This document shows, in pieces, positions 53,977 through 63,238 of a stretch of 64,000 bases of DNA; position 1 is the first letter of the stretch; each line of letters opens with the position of its first letter. This stretch comes from an uncultured bacterium. GTDB taxonomy: Bacteria; Patescibacteriota; Saccharimonadia; Saccharimonadales; Saccharimonadaceae. Both the position numbers and the translations under genes were made by a program. The notes beneath the pieces are model-generated. The model was not told the DNA's origin and ran no database searches. It saw nothing but the letters and a program-made list of their open reading frames with translations. The stretch is from positions 1 through 64,000 of the forward strand of contig CALHPA010000002.1 in NCBI GenBank assembly GCA_938036155.1, given 5' to 3'.

Positions 53977-54657
53977 CTAATCTAAAATTCCAAAATCTTC
54001 AAGCTTTTTAGCTTTCGAAATATCAAAATCGGCAATTTTTGTGCGCCGAAGCTGCGAACAAAACGCACCGCAACCTAGATTTTCGCCCAAATCTTCTGCT
54101 AGCGAACGAATGTAAGTTCCACTTGAAACGTGCGTGCGAATTCTTAAAATTGGAAAATCATAACTTAAAATTTCGAAATCAAAAATTTCAACCGTGCGTT
54201 TAGGAATTTCAAATTCTTCACCCTTTCGCGCCAAATCATAAGCACGCTTGCCATCAATTTTTATTGCACTAAAAGCTGGCGGCGTTTGTTCGATTTTCCC
54301 CAAAAAATTAGTTTTAATTTCTTTTTCAATCTGTTCGAAAGTTGGAATCTCAAAATTCTCACATTTCGAAATCTCGCCTTCAGGATCTCCTGTGCTGGAA
54401 ATTTGCCCGAGTGTAAATTCTGCTTCATAAACTTTATCAAGCTTAGTAAGACTCATTGCATTTTTAGTCTCCTTGCCATAAAGTAAAACCAAAAGCCCCG
54501 TCGCAAAAGGATCGAGCGTACCAGTGTGGCCAACTTTAACTTTTTTGCCAAATTCATCTTTCAGAACACGGCGGATTCTAGCAACCACACCGAAACTGGT
54601 AATCCCAGCGTGCTTATCAATTAAGACTTGCCCGCTTTCGTTTTCAAAAAATACCAT
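53977..54657 (-). CDS. truB: tRNA pseudouridine-55 synthase, short form
   Basis: 226 residues against about 310 in E. coli; the C-terminal PUA domain is missing. KHAGITSFGVV and the catalytic Asp49 in GHTGTLDPFATGLL are conserved, as is SSGTYIRSLAEDLG. Makes pseudouridine 55 in the T-loop of tRNAs. Starts 1 base after the DHH-like gene ends. Confidence 0.93.
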   Translation of the reverse strand: MVFFENESGQVLIDKHAGITSFGVVARIRRVLKDEFGKKVKVGHTGTLDPFATGLLVLLYGKETKNAMSLTKLDKVYEAEFTLGQISSTGDPEGEISKCENFEIPTFEQIEKEIKTNFLGKIEQTPPAFSAIKIDGKRAYDLARKGEEFEIPKRTVEIFDFEILSYDFPILRIRTHVSSGTYIRSLAEDLGENLGCGAFCSQLRRTKIADFDISKAKKLEDFGILD

Positions 54658-54658
54658 T

Positions 54659-56881
54659 TTACATTCCCGGAATTCTAAATTGTGAAGGATCGTTAGGGTA
54701 AATTTGGTCGGTCATAACTTTGTTTTTACTATTTTCAGTGCCCATTGCAGGTTGCTCCGCTGGATTTGGAATGAAATCAAAAGCTGGAACTTCTGGCGGC
54801 ATCGGCATTGAGCTAAAATCTGGTATAGCTGGCGGCATCGGCATTACAAAACCATTCGAATTTTGTGCAGGACCTTCAGTTGAGTAAGTCTGCTGATTTT
54901 CAAAATTATTTTGTGGCAAAGTCTGTGCATATTGTTCATTCGAAATTGGATTACTTGATTCAAAATTTGAAAGCGGTTGAATTGGTGCAGCTTGAGCGTA
55001 AGGCTGAGTTTCAGGGATGAAATTCTCATTCGCGTGCGACTCTTCATAAACCGCATTCTGAACTTTACCATGACTTAAAACATAACCATTATTTTGTGGG
55101 TCTGAAGTTGCTACAGAGTTTTCTCCACGAGAAATTCTACTTGGCTCATAAGGCTGAGCACCCATCAAACCACTTGCAATTTGAGCATTTTCGGTTGGGT
55201 GATAATATTCATCACCCTGATTTTGCGCTGGCTGAATATTTTGAGCTTGAATTTCTTGAGCGGCAGAAGTCTCAGCTGGATTTTGTTGTTCAAAAACTTG
55301 CGCAACTTCTGGTTGAGAAATTTGAGGCTCAACAGTTTCGAAAGTCTGTGGTTGAGTGTTTTCAGGAGTTGGGACTGGAATATCAACCTGGCGAGCCGGC
55401 TCAAAAACCTGCTCCTGAACTGGAGTTTCCGCAATAAATGCATTTGGATTTTCGAAAGGTACACTTGGTGCTGGAATTTCTGGCGCATAATTTTGAACTG
55501 GCGCCTCAACTAAACCTTGCACACTTTCAGGCTGAACAGGCTGATCAAATTCTGAACTAGCAGAAGTTTCAGCTGAATTTTGTTGTTCGAAAACTGGCGC
55601 AATTTCTGGTTGAGTAATTTGGGGTTCAGTGGTTTCGAAAGTTTGTGGTTGAGTGTTTTCAGGAGTTGGGACTGAAATATTTTGTTCAGCTGGAGTTTCT
55701 TGGCTTTCCAATATATTTTGCGCCGATTCTTCTTCAACTAAATTCTCATTTCGAGATTGTGTATTTTCAAGATTTTCGCTTGAATTTTCAAAAATATCTT
55801 CGTTCGAACTTTCTTGCGTGATTTCTTGATTTTGTTCAGGGGCTTCAGCTTCTTCAAGTTCAGAAAAAGCATTTTCTGAATTATTAATATTTTTTAGTTC
55901 ATTTAAAGATTTTTCAAGTTCGTCTTCAGCTTGATTTTGTGAGTTTTCAAGATTATCTTTTTCTGCTTCATTTTTAGCTTCTTCATGCGCAATCACGAAA
56001 GCACCGTCATGCTTCTGTTCTTTCTTTGAAGGAGATTTTTCGCTATGCTCTTCTTTTTCGTTCGAAATTCCTTCTAAAGCTTCTTCCATTTTAGCATTTT
56101 TTTGCACGGCAAATTCACCCGCTTTTTCTTCAGCTTCGCGGATTTTCGAAACCACAAGTTGTTGGTCAGCGCCAGATGAAATAAGTTTTGCAGCAAGGCT
56201 CATAACTTCAGCCGTAGCTTTTTCATTTGAAAAACGATCAGTTTCAGCAACAATTCCAGTCAAAAGAGCAGTTGCGACTGGTTGAGTAAGATTTTTCTTT
56301 CCAAGGGATTCAATAATTTGAACAGAAATTTCGCTCAAAGAACTGGCGTTTTCAGCGTGCCAGTGAGTTCCGTTAAGATTTGTTTGGTTTTCACCAATGG
56401 TTAAAATTCCAACTGAAGCATCATGAAAAATTCGCCCGTGCGCCGCCAAAGCGCCATCGAGTCGATCTTGACTTTCAACATTTAAAGCCAATACAAAATC
56501 AATGTTAAAATCACCTTGTTCGAATTCGAGGTCTTTTTCAGAAATTACCGAACGATACGGTGTAATGAAAATCTTAACGTGATCGCCAACAAGCTTATAA
56601 CGAAGGTGATCAGCTTTTTCTTTATTTAAAGCAATAATAAAATCACGCAAAGAATCTACCGAATTTTCGAAAGTTTTTTCTGGGCGCAAAAAAGCTAGCG
56701 CATCGGGCATTTTTCCACTTGAAACCGCCGTTGCATGCTTGCCAGAATTATTAATTGCGAGCGTTAAAGCTAAAGCTGATGAAAGTTCATCAACACTTGG
56801 GCTATCATTTACCGCAATCAAAATGCTTTCTGATTCTTTCAATTTTGCGATAATCTGCTCTTGAGCATCATTTTTTGACAT
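54659..56881 (-). CDS. Degenerate DHH/NrnA-like protein with a long repetitive tail
   Basis: 740 residues. The first 260 follow the layout of NrnA-type DHH phosphoesterases that often precede truB: SILIAVNDSPSVDELSSALAL where active enzymes read HxxPDGDAIGS, and ALLTGIVAETDRFSNE matching the fourth motif. The key His and Asp are mostly replaced, so activity is doubtful. Residues 270-740 are Glu/Gln/Pro/Asn-rich with a repeated unit (PTPENTQPQTFET), probably disordered and perhaps a binding scaffold. AGGATT precedes the ATG. Confidence 0.75.
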   Translation of the reverse strand: MSKNDAQEQIIAKLKESESILIAVNDSPSVDELSSALALTLAINNSGKHATAVSSGKMPDALAFLRPEKTFENSVDSLRDFIIALNKEKADHLRYKLVGDHVKIFITPYRSVISEKDLEFEQGDFNIDFVLALNVESQDRLDGALAAHGRIFHDASVGILTIGENQTNLNGTHWHAENASSLSEISVQIIESLGKKNLTQPVATALLTGIVAETDRFSNEKATAEVMSLAAKLISSGADQQLVVSKIREAEEKAGEFAVQKNAKMEEALEGISNEKEEHSEKSPSKKEQKHDGAFVIAHEEAKNEAEKDNLENSQNQAEDELEKSLNELKNINNSENAFSELEEAEAPEQNQEITQESSNEDIFENSSENLENTQSRNENLVEEESAQNILESQETPAEQNISVPTPENTQPQTFETTEPQITQPEIAPVFEQQNSAETSASSEFDQPVQPESVQGLVEAPVQNYAPEIPAPSVPFENPNAFIAETPVQEQVFEPARQVDIPVPTPENTQPQTFETVEPQISQPEVAQVFEQQNPAETSAAQEIQAQNIQPAQNQGDEYYHPTENAQIASGLMGAQPYEPSRISRGENSVATSDPQNNGYVLSHGKVQNAVYEESHANENFIPETQPYAQAAPIQPLSNFESSNPISNEQYAQTLPQNNFENQQTYSTEGPAQNSNGFVMPMPPAIPDFSSMPMPPEVPAFDFIPNPAEQPAMGTENSKNKVMTDQIYPNDPSQFRIPGM
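55263..55376. repeat. Direct repeat, copy A (within the repetitive tail)
   Basis: 114 bp, matching 55560-55673 with about 13 mismatches by eye. Both encode the PTPENTQPQTFET...EQQN...ETSA unit. Confidence 0.85.
55560..55673. repeat. Direct repeat, copy B
   Basis: Second copy of the 114-bp unit at 55263-55376, 183 bp away; a site for slippage or recombination that would change tail length. Confidence 0.85.
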
Positions 56882-56967
56882 TTATTGAATCCTATTGTTT
56901 ATTTTTATAATTTATAGCTCTATATTAGCATAATCACAATGAAATGTCAACAGTTTATTTGAAATAC

Positions 56968-56996
56968 TTGCTTTTTATTTCGAAATAATATATAAT
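56968..56996 (+). promoter_or_regulatory. rpsT promoter
   Basis: TTGCTT (56968-56973), 17 bp containing TTTCGAAA, TATAAT (56991-56996). Confidence 0.8.
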
Positions 56997-57037
56997 TGAT
57001 GTTGAATTGTAAATAACAACCTAAAAGAAGGAATTAA

Positions 57038-57292
57038 ATGCCAATTATTAAATCTGCTGTAAAGCGAATGCGACAAACCGCAAAACGACGCGAACGCAAC
57101 GTTGGAATTAAAAAAGATATCAAAGGTGCAGTTAAAGCTTTTGTTGCTGAACCAAGCGCAAAAAGCCTTTCAAAAGCACAAAGCGAACTTGATAAAGCTG
57201 TTAAAAAAGGTCTTATCAAGAAAAATACAGCTGCTCGCCGCAAAGCTTCTCTTGCCGCTGTTGCAAAAAAAGCTGGCGTAAAACTTGCTTAA
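57038..57292 (+). CDS. rpsT: Ribosomal protein S20 (bS20)
   Basis: 84 residues, basic, helical: MPIIKSAVKRMRQTAKRRER and KGLIKKNTAARRKASLA are the family's ends. Binds 16S early. AAGAAGGA before the ATG. Monocistronic with own terminator. Confidence 0.96.
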   Translation: MPIIKSAVKRMRQTAKRRERNVGIKKDIKGAVKAFVAEPSAKSLSKAQSELDKAVKKGLIKKNTAARRKASLAAVAKKAGVKLA

Positions 57293-57312
57293 TTTGATAC
57301 ATTTTTCAAAAA

Positions 57313-57340
57313 TCGCTCAAAATTGGGCGGTTTTTTTATT
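57313..57340 (+). terminator. rpsT terminator
   Basis: CGCTC/GGGCG stem (57314-57318 with 57325-57329), then TTTTTTT. Confidence 0.75.
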
Positions 57341-57356
57341 TTTACTTTTTCGAAAC

Positions 57357-57385
57357 TTGACAATTATACTTAAAAATTCTATAAT
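57357..57385 (+). promoter_or_regulatory. Full-consensus promoter before an unknown gene
   Basis: TTGACA (57357-57362), 17 bp, TATAAT (57380-57385): both hexamers are perfect. Leader about 46 nt with AGGAGG. Confidence 0.85.
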
Positions 57386-57437
57386 TTAAAAGACTTACTT
57401 TTTTGGTAAAAATAGCACCTTTTAGGAGGACTCAGTT

Positions 57438-58043
57438 ATGATTATAACTAACGATTTTGTTTTTCATTTTAAATCTGAAGACACTCGGACGCTTTTCGAA
57501 AGCGTTTATGGTGAATATTGGCAAGAAAAAGTGTTCGGAAAACAACATTTTTGCCTTAAAGACGACGCTTTTCTTTCAATTTATCCTGATGGATTAAAAC
57601 CAAAAGGCATCCGAGAGTATTTCAAAAGCTTTATGCTTGGTTTTATTTTTCTGGATGAAGTTGATCAAAATCGCAATAACACAATTGAAACTTCTTCAAC
57701 AATGGTTGGACTAGTCACACAAACCTGTCTTGCGATGAGTGAAATTATGGAACTTCCTCTGGAACTTTTCTTTGAAGATATTGATGAAACAGATTTAAAC
57801 ACTGCTCCGCTTAGCGATGAAGATGAGAATCCTGAAGAAATTGCTTTGGTAATTCACGATAATTGGGTTGAAACTGGCCTAGCCAATATGGATGATTTTA
57901 TTCGAAATGGTTGGGTTTTTCCTGAAAAGTTTGATCCAACTTTGATTGGCGAAGAACCGATCGAGGAACAAAATGATTTTATCCTTAAACCAATAAGTCT
58001 TTTTCTTCATTCATTGAATCTTTTTGAAATTGAAGAATTTTAG
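57438..58043 (+). CDS. Unknown acidic soluble protein, probably highly expressed
   Basis: 201 residues, acidic, no membrane segment and no recognised family. Regular mixed alpha/beta pattern with an acidic middle (DIDETDLNTAPLSDEDENPEE). It has the best promoter of the window and a full Shine-Dalgarno (AGGAGG, 8 nt before the ATG), so strong expression is expected. Alone between rpsT and tsaD, with its own terminator. Confidence 0.75.
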   Translation: MIITNDFVFHFKSEDTRTLFESVYGEYWQEKVFGKQHFCLKDDAFLSIYPDGLKPKGIREYFKSFMLGFIFLDEVDQNRNNTIETSSTMVGLVTQTCLAMSEIMELPLELFFEDIDETDLNTAPLSDEDENPEEIALVIHDNWVETGLANMDDFIRNGWVFPEKFDPTLIGEEPIEEQNDFILKPISLFLHSLNLFEIEEF

Positions 58044-58051
58044 CCCTCCAA

Positions 58052-58080
58052 AAAACCCGCAAATCGCGGGTTTTCTTTTT
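58052..58080. terminator. Bidirectional terminator
   Basis: AACCCGC/GCGGGTT stem (58054-58060 with 58066-58072), T-run on the plus side and A-run on the other; between the unknown gene and tsaD. Confidence 0.8.
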
Positions 58081-59167
58081 ACCATTTCGAATCACTCATT
58101 GAAAGCGACGGTTTTACTTCAAGCTTGAGCGGATTTTGCGATTCGCTCAGTACAGCTTGAAAAGCACCCAAAGTCGCCACCATTGCGGCGTTATCGGTGC
58201 AAAGTTCTGGCGGAGTGAAAATTACAGGGTTTGGCAGTTTTTTCGAAACTCTCTTAATTAATTCTTCTCTTAAAGCTGAATTCGCTGCTACACCGCCCGC
58301 AATCACAACAGTCGTTGGCGAAAAATCTTCAACCGCAAGCTCAAGCTTATCAACTAAAGTCTCAACGGCTATTTTTTGAAAACTTGCAGCGAAATCATTT
58401 TTCTGTTGTTCATTTAATTTTACTGCCAACTCAAAAGATGGAAAATTAAAATCTACACCAACTTCTTTTTGAACCGCACGCAAAACTGCTGTTTTTAAAC
58501 CAGAAAAACTAAAATCATACCTCCCTTTTAAGCGGGCCTTTGGCAATTTATATTTTAAAGGATCACCGTTCAATGCTGCTTTCGAAATTGCGGGGCCACC
58601 AGGATATGGTAGACCAAGGATTTTCGCAACTTTATCAAAAGCTTCACCAACTGCGTCATCTTGAGTTTCTCCTAAAATTTGGTAATTTCCGTGCGATTTA
58701 AATAATACAATTTGTGAATGACCGCCTGAAACCACTAATGCTAAAAATGGAAATTTTGGTGGCTCCTCGTTTAGAAAATTCGCATAAACATGAGCTTCAA
58801 CATGATGAATCGGGTAAAACGGTTTATTAAAAATTCGTGCATACGTTCGCGCAGTTAACGTGCCAACCAACAACGAGCCCACCAAACCAGGTGCATAAGA
58901 AACGGCAATTCCGTCCAAATCTTTAAAGGAAATCCCTGCTTTCGAAAGTGCTTCTTGTACAACAGGGTTAGCATATTCAATATGTGAACGCGCCGCCACC
59001 TCTGGAATCACCCCACCAAATTGTGCATGAATATCAATTTGTGAATGAACTACATTTGAAAGCAGTTTCAACTTTGGTGAGCTTTCACGCGAAATTTCAC
59101 TCGCATTAAACTCCACCACGGCCGCCGCAGTTTCATCACAGGTGCTTTCAATTCCTAAGATTTTCAT
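58079..59167 (-). CDS. tsaD: tRNA threonylcarbamoyladenosine synthase subunit TsaD
   Basis: 362 residues. Transfers threonylcarbamoyl to A37 of ANN-reading tRNAs. MKILGIESTCDETAAAVV at the start, metal His pair in HHVEAHVYANF, and VVIAGGVAANSALRE. ATG 59167 fits both the family start and a promoter TTGACC (59198-59203)-17-TAAAAT (59175-59180) that ends 7 nt before it, so the mRNA is leaderless; upstream codons would be promoter DNA. Confidence 0.96.
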   Translation of the reverse strand: MKILGIESTCDETAAAVVEFNASEISRESSPKLKLLSNVVHSQIDIHAQFGGVIPEVAARSHIEYANPVVQEALSKAGISFKDLDGIAVSYAPGLVGSLLVGTLTARTYARIFNKPFYPIHHVEAHVYANFLNEEPPKFPFLALVVSGGHSQIVLFKSHGNYQILGETQDDAVGEAFDKVAKILGLPYPGGPAISKAALNGDPLKYKLPKARLKGRYDFSFSGLKTAVLRAVQKEVGVDFNFPSFELAVKLNEQQKNDFAASFQKIAVETLVDKLELAVEDFSPTTVVIAGGVAANSALREELIKRVSKKLPNPVIFTPPELCTDNAAMVATLGAFQAVLSESQNPLKLEVKPSLSMSDSKW

Positions 59168-59286
59168 AACTACTATTTTACTACTTTTTATAAGTTTGGT
59201 CAATTTTCGAAAATCTCTATTGACTTTTTCATTTTCAAAAAAATAAAATTCGCCCGATTTGAGCGAATTTTTATATTCTCACTTCC

Positions 59287-60390
59287 CTATTTTTTGAATT
59301 TTCGCACGATTTTTTTAGCAGTTGGCAAAAATGAATTCCAGATAAAGTATGTTTTCGAAATTGGAAAATCTAGTGTGCCGACCAATAAATCTTCATGGTT
59401 TGCAAAACCAGCTTTAAATTTTGAAATTCCATCATTTAAAAGCCCATTAAAATCATATCGCTTAACTCCGCGATTTTTCATTTCGATTATCGCAATCCAC
59501 TTCAAAATATAATTCGCTCGCGCTTTTTGCCCCGCCTCAGTCACTCCACCATAAAGTTCAAATGCTACATCATCACTTTGAGCAAACCACAAAAATGCCA
59601 CCATTTCTTGATTTTTAAGCTTTTCCACCAAGCGTTCTTCGGCAGCTTTATATTCTTCAGAAGTATTAGTGTTCTTACCTTTTTCAATAAAAGCTCCAAA
59701 AATTGGTGAATTTTCGCCCATTTTTTTATAAAGTTCGTGATAATAATCTTTCGAATGGATCGCAAACCCTGCCCTTTTGGCAGTTTCTGTGTAAATTTGC
59801 AACGCACGATCAATTTCTTCTTTCGAAAACAGTTGCCGAACTCGCACTTCTCCACCACTTTTTCGAATATATTGTCGCGTTTTTTTACTCATTTTGGCGA
59901 GTAATTCATCTTCATTTTGAGTTAAATCAAGGATTAAAGTTCGTGGAATTAAAATTGTGTTTTTTGAGCTTTTCCAGCCATTAAGCAAATCAAAATCACC
60001 ATTATTCCAATCTGGCTCCATCGTTAAACAAACTGGTTTTGGCTTGATATTTTTCGAAACCCAAAGTGCTATTTCACGCGAAATACGAGCTCGCTCGATT
60101 GGCTTTTTCGAAAGTACCAAAGCACCGCGCGGAATATAAGCAAAATTACGAAGCGGAAAAGGGAGCTTTCGAACCAGAATTTGTGCCGCTGCTACAATAT
60201 CTGAGTGGTCATTTTTTTTGCGATCAATGTATTTTTCTTCACCATTTTTCAAAAAAACTCGCACAACTTGCCAATTTGGTGATTGTGATTTTAACTCACC
60301 CCAGCCCCAAAGTTGCAAAGGGTGGCCGCCGTGCTCGTTAATAAAATCATTCCATTCTTTTTTATCAGTAATTTCGATAATCTTTAGCAT
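59287..60390 (-). CDS. FemAB-like peptidyltransferase (peptidoglycan bridge)
   Basis: 367 residues. Two GNAT-like lobes of the FemAB/MurM type: LQLWGWGELKSQ and FAYIPRGALVLSK in the first, TRQYIRKSGGEVRV, ELYGGVTEAGQ and KRYDFNGLL in the second. Such enzymes add amino acids from aminoacyl-tRNA to lipid II. A helical-arm insertion of FemA type is not obvious. TATAAT (60397-60402) ends 6 nt before ATG 60390, so leaderless; the longer frame is promoter. Confidence 0.88.
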   Translation of the reverse strand: MLKIIEITDKKEWNDFINEHGGHPLQLWGWGELKSQSPNWQVVRVFLKNGEEKYIDRKKNDHSDIVAAAQILVRKLPFPLRNFAYIPRGALVLSKKPIERARISREIALWVSKNIKPKPVCLTMEPDWNNGDFDLLNGWKSSKNTILIPRTLILDLTQNEDELLAKMSKKTRQYIRKSGGEVRVRQLFSKEEIDRALQIYTETAKRAGFAIHSKDYYHELYKKMGENSPIFGAFIEKGKNTNTSEEYKAAEERLVEKLKNQEMVAFLWFAQSDDVAFELYGGVTEAGQKARANYILKWIAIIEMKNRGVKRYDFNGLLNDGISKFKAGFANHEDLLVGTLDFPISKTYFIWNSFLPTAKKIVRKFKK

Positions 60391-60494
60391 ATTTATATTA
60401 TACACCGAATGTGGTATAATTGTAAATGTAGAATTTCGCACAGTTTAACTTTCGTGTGAAATGTTGTTGAATAAATGCGATTTTAAAGGGAAAT

Positions 60495-63053
60495 ATGAAA
60501 ATTACAAAGACTTACGAACCGAACAATTACGAACCTGAAATTTATAATTTGTGGGAGCTATCTGGTGCTTTCGAAAGCAGTGGAGTTGGCCCAAAATATT
60601 CAATCGTAATGCCGCCACCAAATGCAAATGGAAATCTTCATATCGGCCATGGACTAATGGCTGCGGTTGAAGATATTTTAGTGCGTTATCACAAAATGAA
60701 GGGCTATGACGCAATTTATTTGCCCGGTGCCGACCACGCAGGCTTCGAAACTTGGGTTGTTTATGAGCGCCTTTTAAATGCTGAAGGGAAGAGTCGTTTA
60801 GATTATTCTCGTGATGAACTTTATAAAAATGTTTGGGATTTCGTAGCAAGCCAACGCGGAAATATGGAACTTCAACTGCGTGCTTTGGGAGCCGGTGCGA
60901 GCTGGAAAAATCTCACTTTTACATTAGATGAAAAAGTAGTTAATCGCGTTTATAAAACTTTTGAAAAAATGTGGAATGATGGCTTGATTTACAGAGGTGA
61001 GCGCATTGTTAATTATTCAACAAAATATCAAACTTCTTATGCTGATATTGAGGTAGATTATAAAGAAGAGAAGGGGAAACTCTGGACGATTGCATATCCA
61101 GTTCTTGATGAATTTGGTGGAGTAAGCGAATATATGCTGGTTTCAACAACTCGCCCTGAAACAATGCTCGGCGACACAGCTCTTGCGGTTAATCCAAAAG
61201 ATGAAAGATATGAAAATCTGATTGGCAAAAAAGTCCGCATACCTTTAATAAATCGTGAAATCAAAATTATCGCTGATGAATATGCCGACCCACAATTTGG
61301 AACTGGCGTTGTTAAAATTACACCATTCCACGATCCAAATGATTTTGAAGTTGGTAATCGCCATAACTTGCCAAAAATCCAAGTAATTGGGTTTGATGGA
61401 AAAATGACCGAAAATGCAGGTAAATATGCTGGCTTAGAAGTGTTAGAGGCGCGTAAGAAGATTCTTGAGGATCTTCGAAAAATCAATGCATTGTTTAAAG
61501 AAGAAGATATCACTCACGTTGTTGGATATGATTATAAATCTGGAGAACCAATTCAGCCGCTTGTGAAAGAGCAGTGGTTTATTTCAACTAAACCTTTAGC
61601 TAAAAAAGCTCTTGAAGCTCTTGAGAATAATGAAATTAAATTTACGCCAGAAAATAAGAAAAATGTTTTAGCGGAATACTTGAAAAATATTCGCGACTGG
61701 AACATTTCACGTCAAATCCCTTGGGGAATTCCGATTCCAGCTTTTCAAAATATTGAAGATCCAACTGATTGGATTTTTGATGAGCGCGTTCATGAATCGC
61801 AAATTGAAGTGAACGGCAAGACATATAAGCGCGATGAGGATACGCTCGATACTTGGTTCTCGAGCGGTCAATGGCCGTTCATTACAACCGATTTTTTGGA
61901 AGGTGGTGAGCTTTCGAAATTCTATCCAAATAGTGTAATGGAAACTGGTCACGATTTGATTTTTCCTTGGATTTCACGAATGATTATGCTAGGAATTTAC
62001 TGCACAGGGCAAATTCCATTCCGCGAGGTTTATTTGCACGGAATGGTTCTTGATGAGCATGGCCAAAAAATGAGCAAATCAAAGGGAAATGTGATTAACC
62101 CAATGGACGTAATTGCTGAATATGGCTCCGATGCTTTTCGCCTTGGAATTATCGCTTCGCGTTCGGCAGGGCAGAATCAGGCATTTTCGAAAAATAAAGT
62201 CATCGCTGGTCGAAATTTCTGTAATAAATTATGGAATATTTCGCGATTTATTTCTGAAAAAATTGGCGAAATTAAGAGCACAAAACAGCCTGAAGCTTTC
62301 ACACCAGCGGACCACTGGATTGTGCGAGAACTTGATAAAGCAATTGCTGAAATTGAAAGCCATATGCAAAATTACCGTTTTGCGGAGGCCTCGGAAACGG
62401 TTTATCACACAATTTGGAGCACCGTTGCCGATTGGTATATTGAAGCTTCAAAAACACAAGACAACCCTGAACTTCTTGCCTGGGTTCTTGAAACTTGTCT
62501 TAAAATTGCGCATCCTTTCGCACCATTTGTGACTGAAACCATCTGGCAAACTCTGCCTTGGACTGAGGGAATTTTAGCGAACGAAAAATTAGCCGAATCT
62601 TTGAAATTTAACGAATTCGAAGCACTTCAATTTGAACGAATACAAGATTTAGTTGGTGAAATTCGCCTGATTACAGCTGAACTACCCGGCAAAAAACGCT
62701 ATAATTTAGTTTTTGAGAAAGATGAACTAATTGCAAAAAATGCCGAAACAATTCGCCACCTTTCGCGCGTGCCAGAAATTATTCAAACAGATGCGCCACA
62801 TGGATTTAGCCTTGCCGCTAGCGGTTTAGGCGCTTATCTCGATGTGCCAACCAATATTTTGGCTGAATATAAAACCGAGCTCGCCGAACGAATCGATAAA
62901 ATTTCGAACGAAATTAACCTGCTCGAGAAACGACTTTCGAACGAAAACTATATTTCGAAAGCACCAGCACATTTGGTTGAAGAAACTCGCGAAGAATTTG
63001 CAAACAGAAAAGCCGAGCTTGAAAAAGTTAAAAAAGCGTTTGAGATTTTATAA
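60495..63053 (+). CDS. valS: Valyl-tRNA synthetase
   Basis: 852 residues. HIGH motif in PPPNANGNLHIGHG (about 40-53), KMSKS in GQKMSKSKGNVI (about 530), the CP1 editing domain with TTRPETMLGDTA, and a C-terminal coiled coil of the ValRS type. AAAGGG precedes the ATG. Monocistronic. Its tRNA-Val (GAC) is at 20020. Confidence 0.97.
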   Translation: MKITKTYEPNNYEPEIYNLWELSGAFESSGVGPKYSIVMPPPNANGNLHIGHGLMAAVEDILVRYHKMKGYDAIYLPGADHAGFETWVVYERLLNAEGKSRLDYSRDELYKNVWDFVASQRGNMELQLRALGAGASWKNLTFTLDEKVVNRVYKTFEKMWNDGLIYRGERIVNYSTKYQTSYADIEVDYKEEKGKLWTIAYPVLDEFGGVSEYMLVSTTRPETMLGDTALAVNPKDERYENLIGKKVRIPLINREIKIIADEYADPQFGTGVVKITPFHDPNDFEVGNRHNLPKIQVIGFDGKMTENAGKYAGLEVLEARKKILEDLRKINALFKEEDITHVVGYDYKSGEPIQPLVKEQWFISTKPLAKKALEALENNEIKFTPENKKNVLAEYLKNIRDWNISRQIPWGIPIPAFQNIEDPTDWIFDERVHESQIEVNGKTYKRDEDTLDTWFSSGQWPFITTDFLEGGELSKFYPNSVMETGHDLIFPWISRMIMLGIYCTGQIPFREVYLHGMVLDEHGQKMSKSKGNVINPMDVIAEYGSDAFRLGIIASRSAGQNQAFSKNKVIAGRNFCNKLWNISRFISEKIGEIKSTKQPEAFTPADHWIVRELDKAIAEIESHMQNYRFAEASETVYHTIWSTVADWYIEASKTQDNPELLAWVLETCLKIAHPFAPFVTETIWQTLPWTEGILANEKLAESLKFNEFEALQFERIQDLVGEIRLITAELPGKKRYNLVFEKDELIAKNAETIRHLSRVPEIIQTDAPHGFSLAASGLGAYLDVPTNILAEYKTELAERIDKISNEINLLEKRLSNENYISKAPAHLVEETREEFANRKAELEKVKKAFEIL

Positions 63054-63059
63054 AAGCAT

Positions 63060-63084
63060 CACCGCCAGAAAAGGGCGGTTTTTG
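63060..63084 (+). terminator. valS terminator
   Basis: CCGCC/GGGCGG hairpin (63062-63066 with 63073-63078), then TTTTT. Confidence 0.85.
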
Positions 63085-63085
63085 C

Positions 63086-63114
63086 TTGACTTTTTATTGT
63101 ATTTATGGTAGAAT
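63086..63114 (+). promoter_or_regulatory. Promoter of the last unknown gene
   Basis: TTGACT (63086-63091), 17 bp, TAGAAT (63109-63114). It abuts the valS terminator. Confidence 0.8.
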
Positions 63115-63160
63115 ATGTTCATAATTCGCATGTTTTAAATATTATAAGGAGGAAAAAATA

Positions 63161-63238
63161 ATTACTGGCGCAAAAAACTTTCTAGCGACGGTAATATTAA
63201 AATGTGCGATACTTGGAAAGAGAACCTTAAAAAAATGA
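63161..63238 (+). other. Possible 25-codon leader ORF with AUU start
   Basis: The only strong ribosome site here, AAGGAGG (63146-63152), is followed after 8 nt by ATT ACT GGC GCA, with no ATG, GTG or TTG in reach. The frame stops with TGA at 63236-63238, which overlaps the ATG of the next gene (ATGA). A run of seven A lies just before this stop and is a possible slip site into the gene frame. The pattern fits a coupling leader peptide, as AUU is also used for infC here, but expression is unproven. Confidence 0.4.

Noticed and set aside
55557..55673. Recombination or attachment sites for the 114-bp repeats
   Set aside because: They are in-frame coding repeats of one protein tail.
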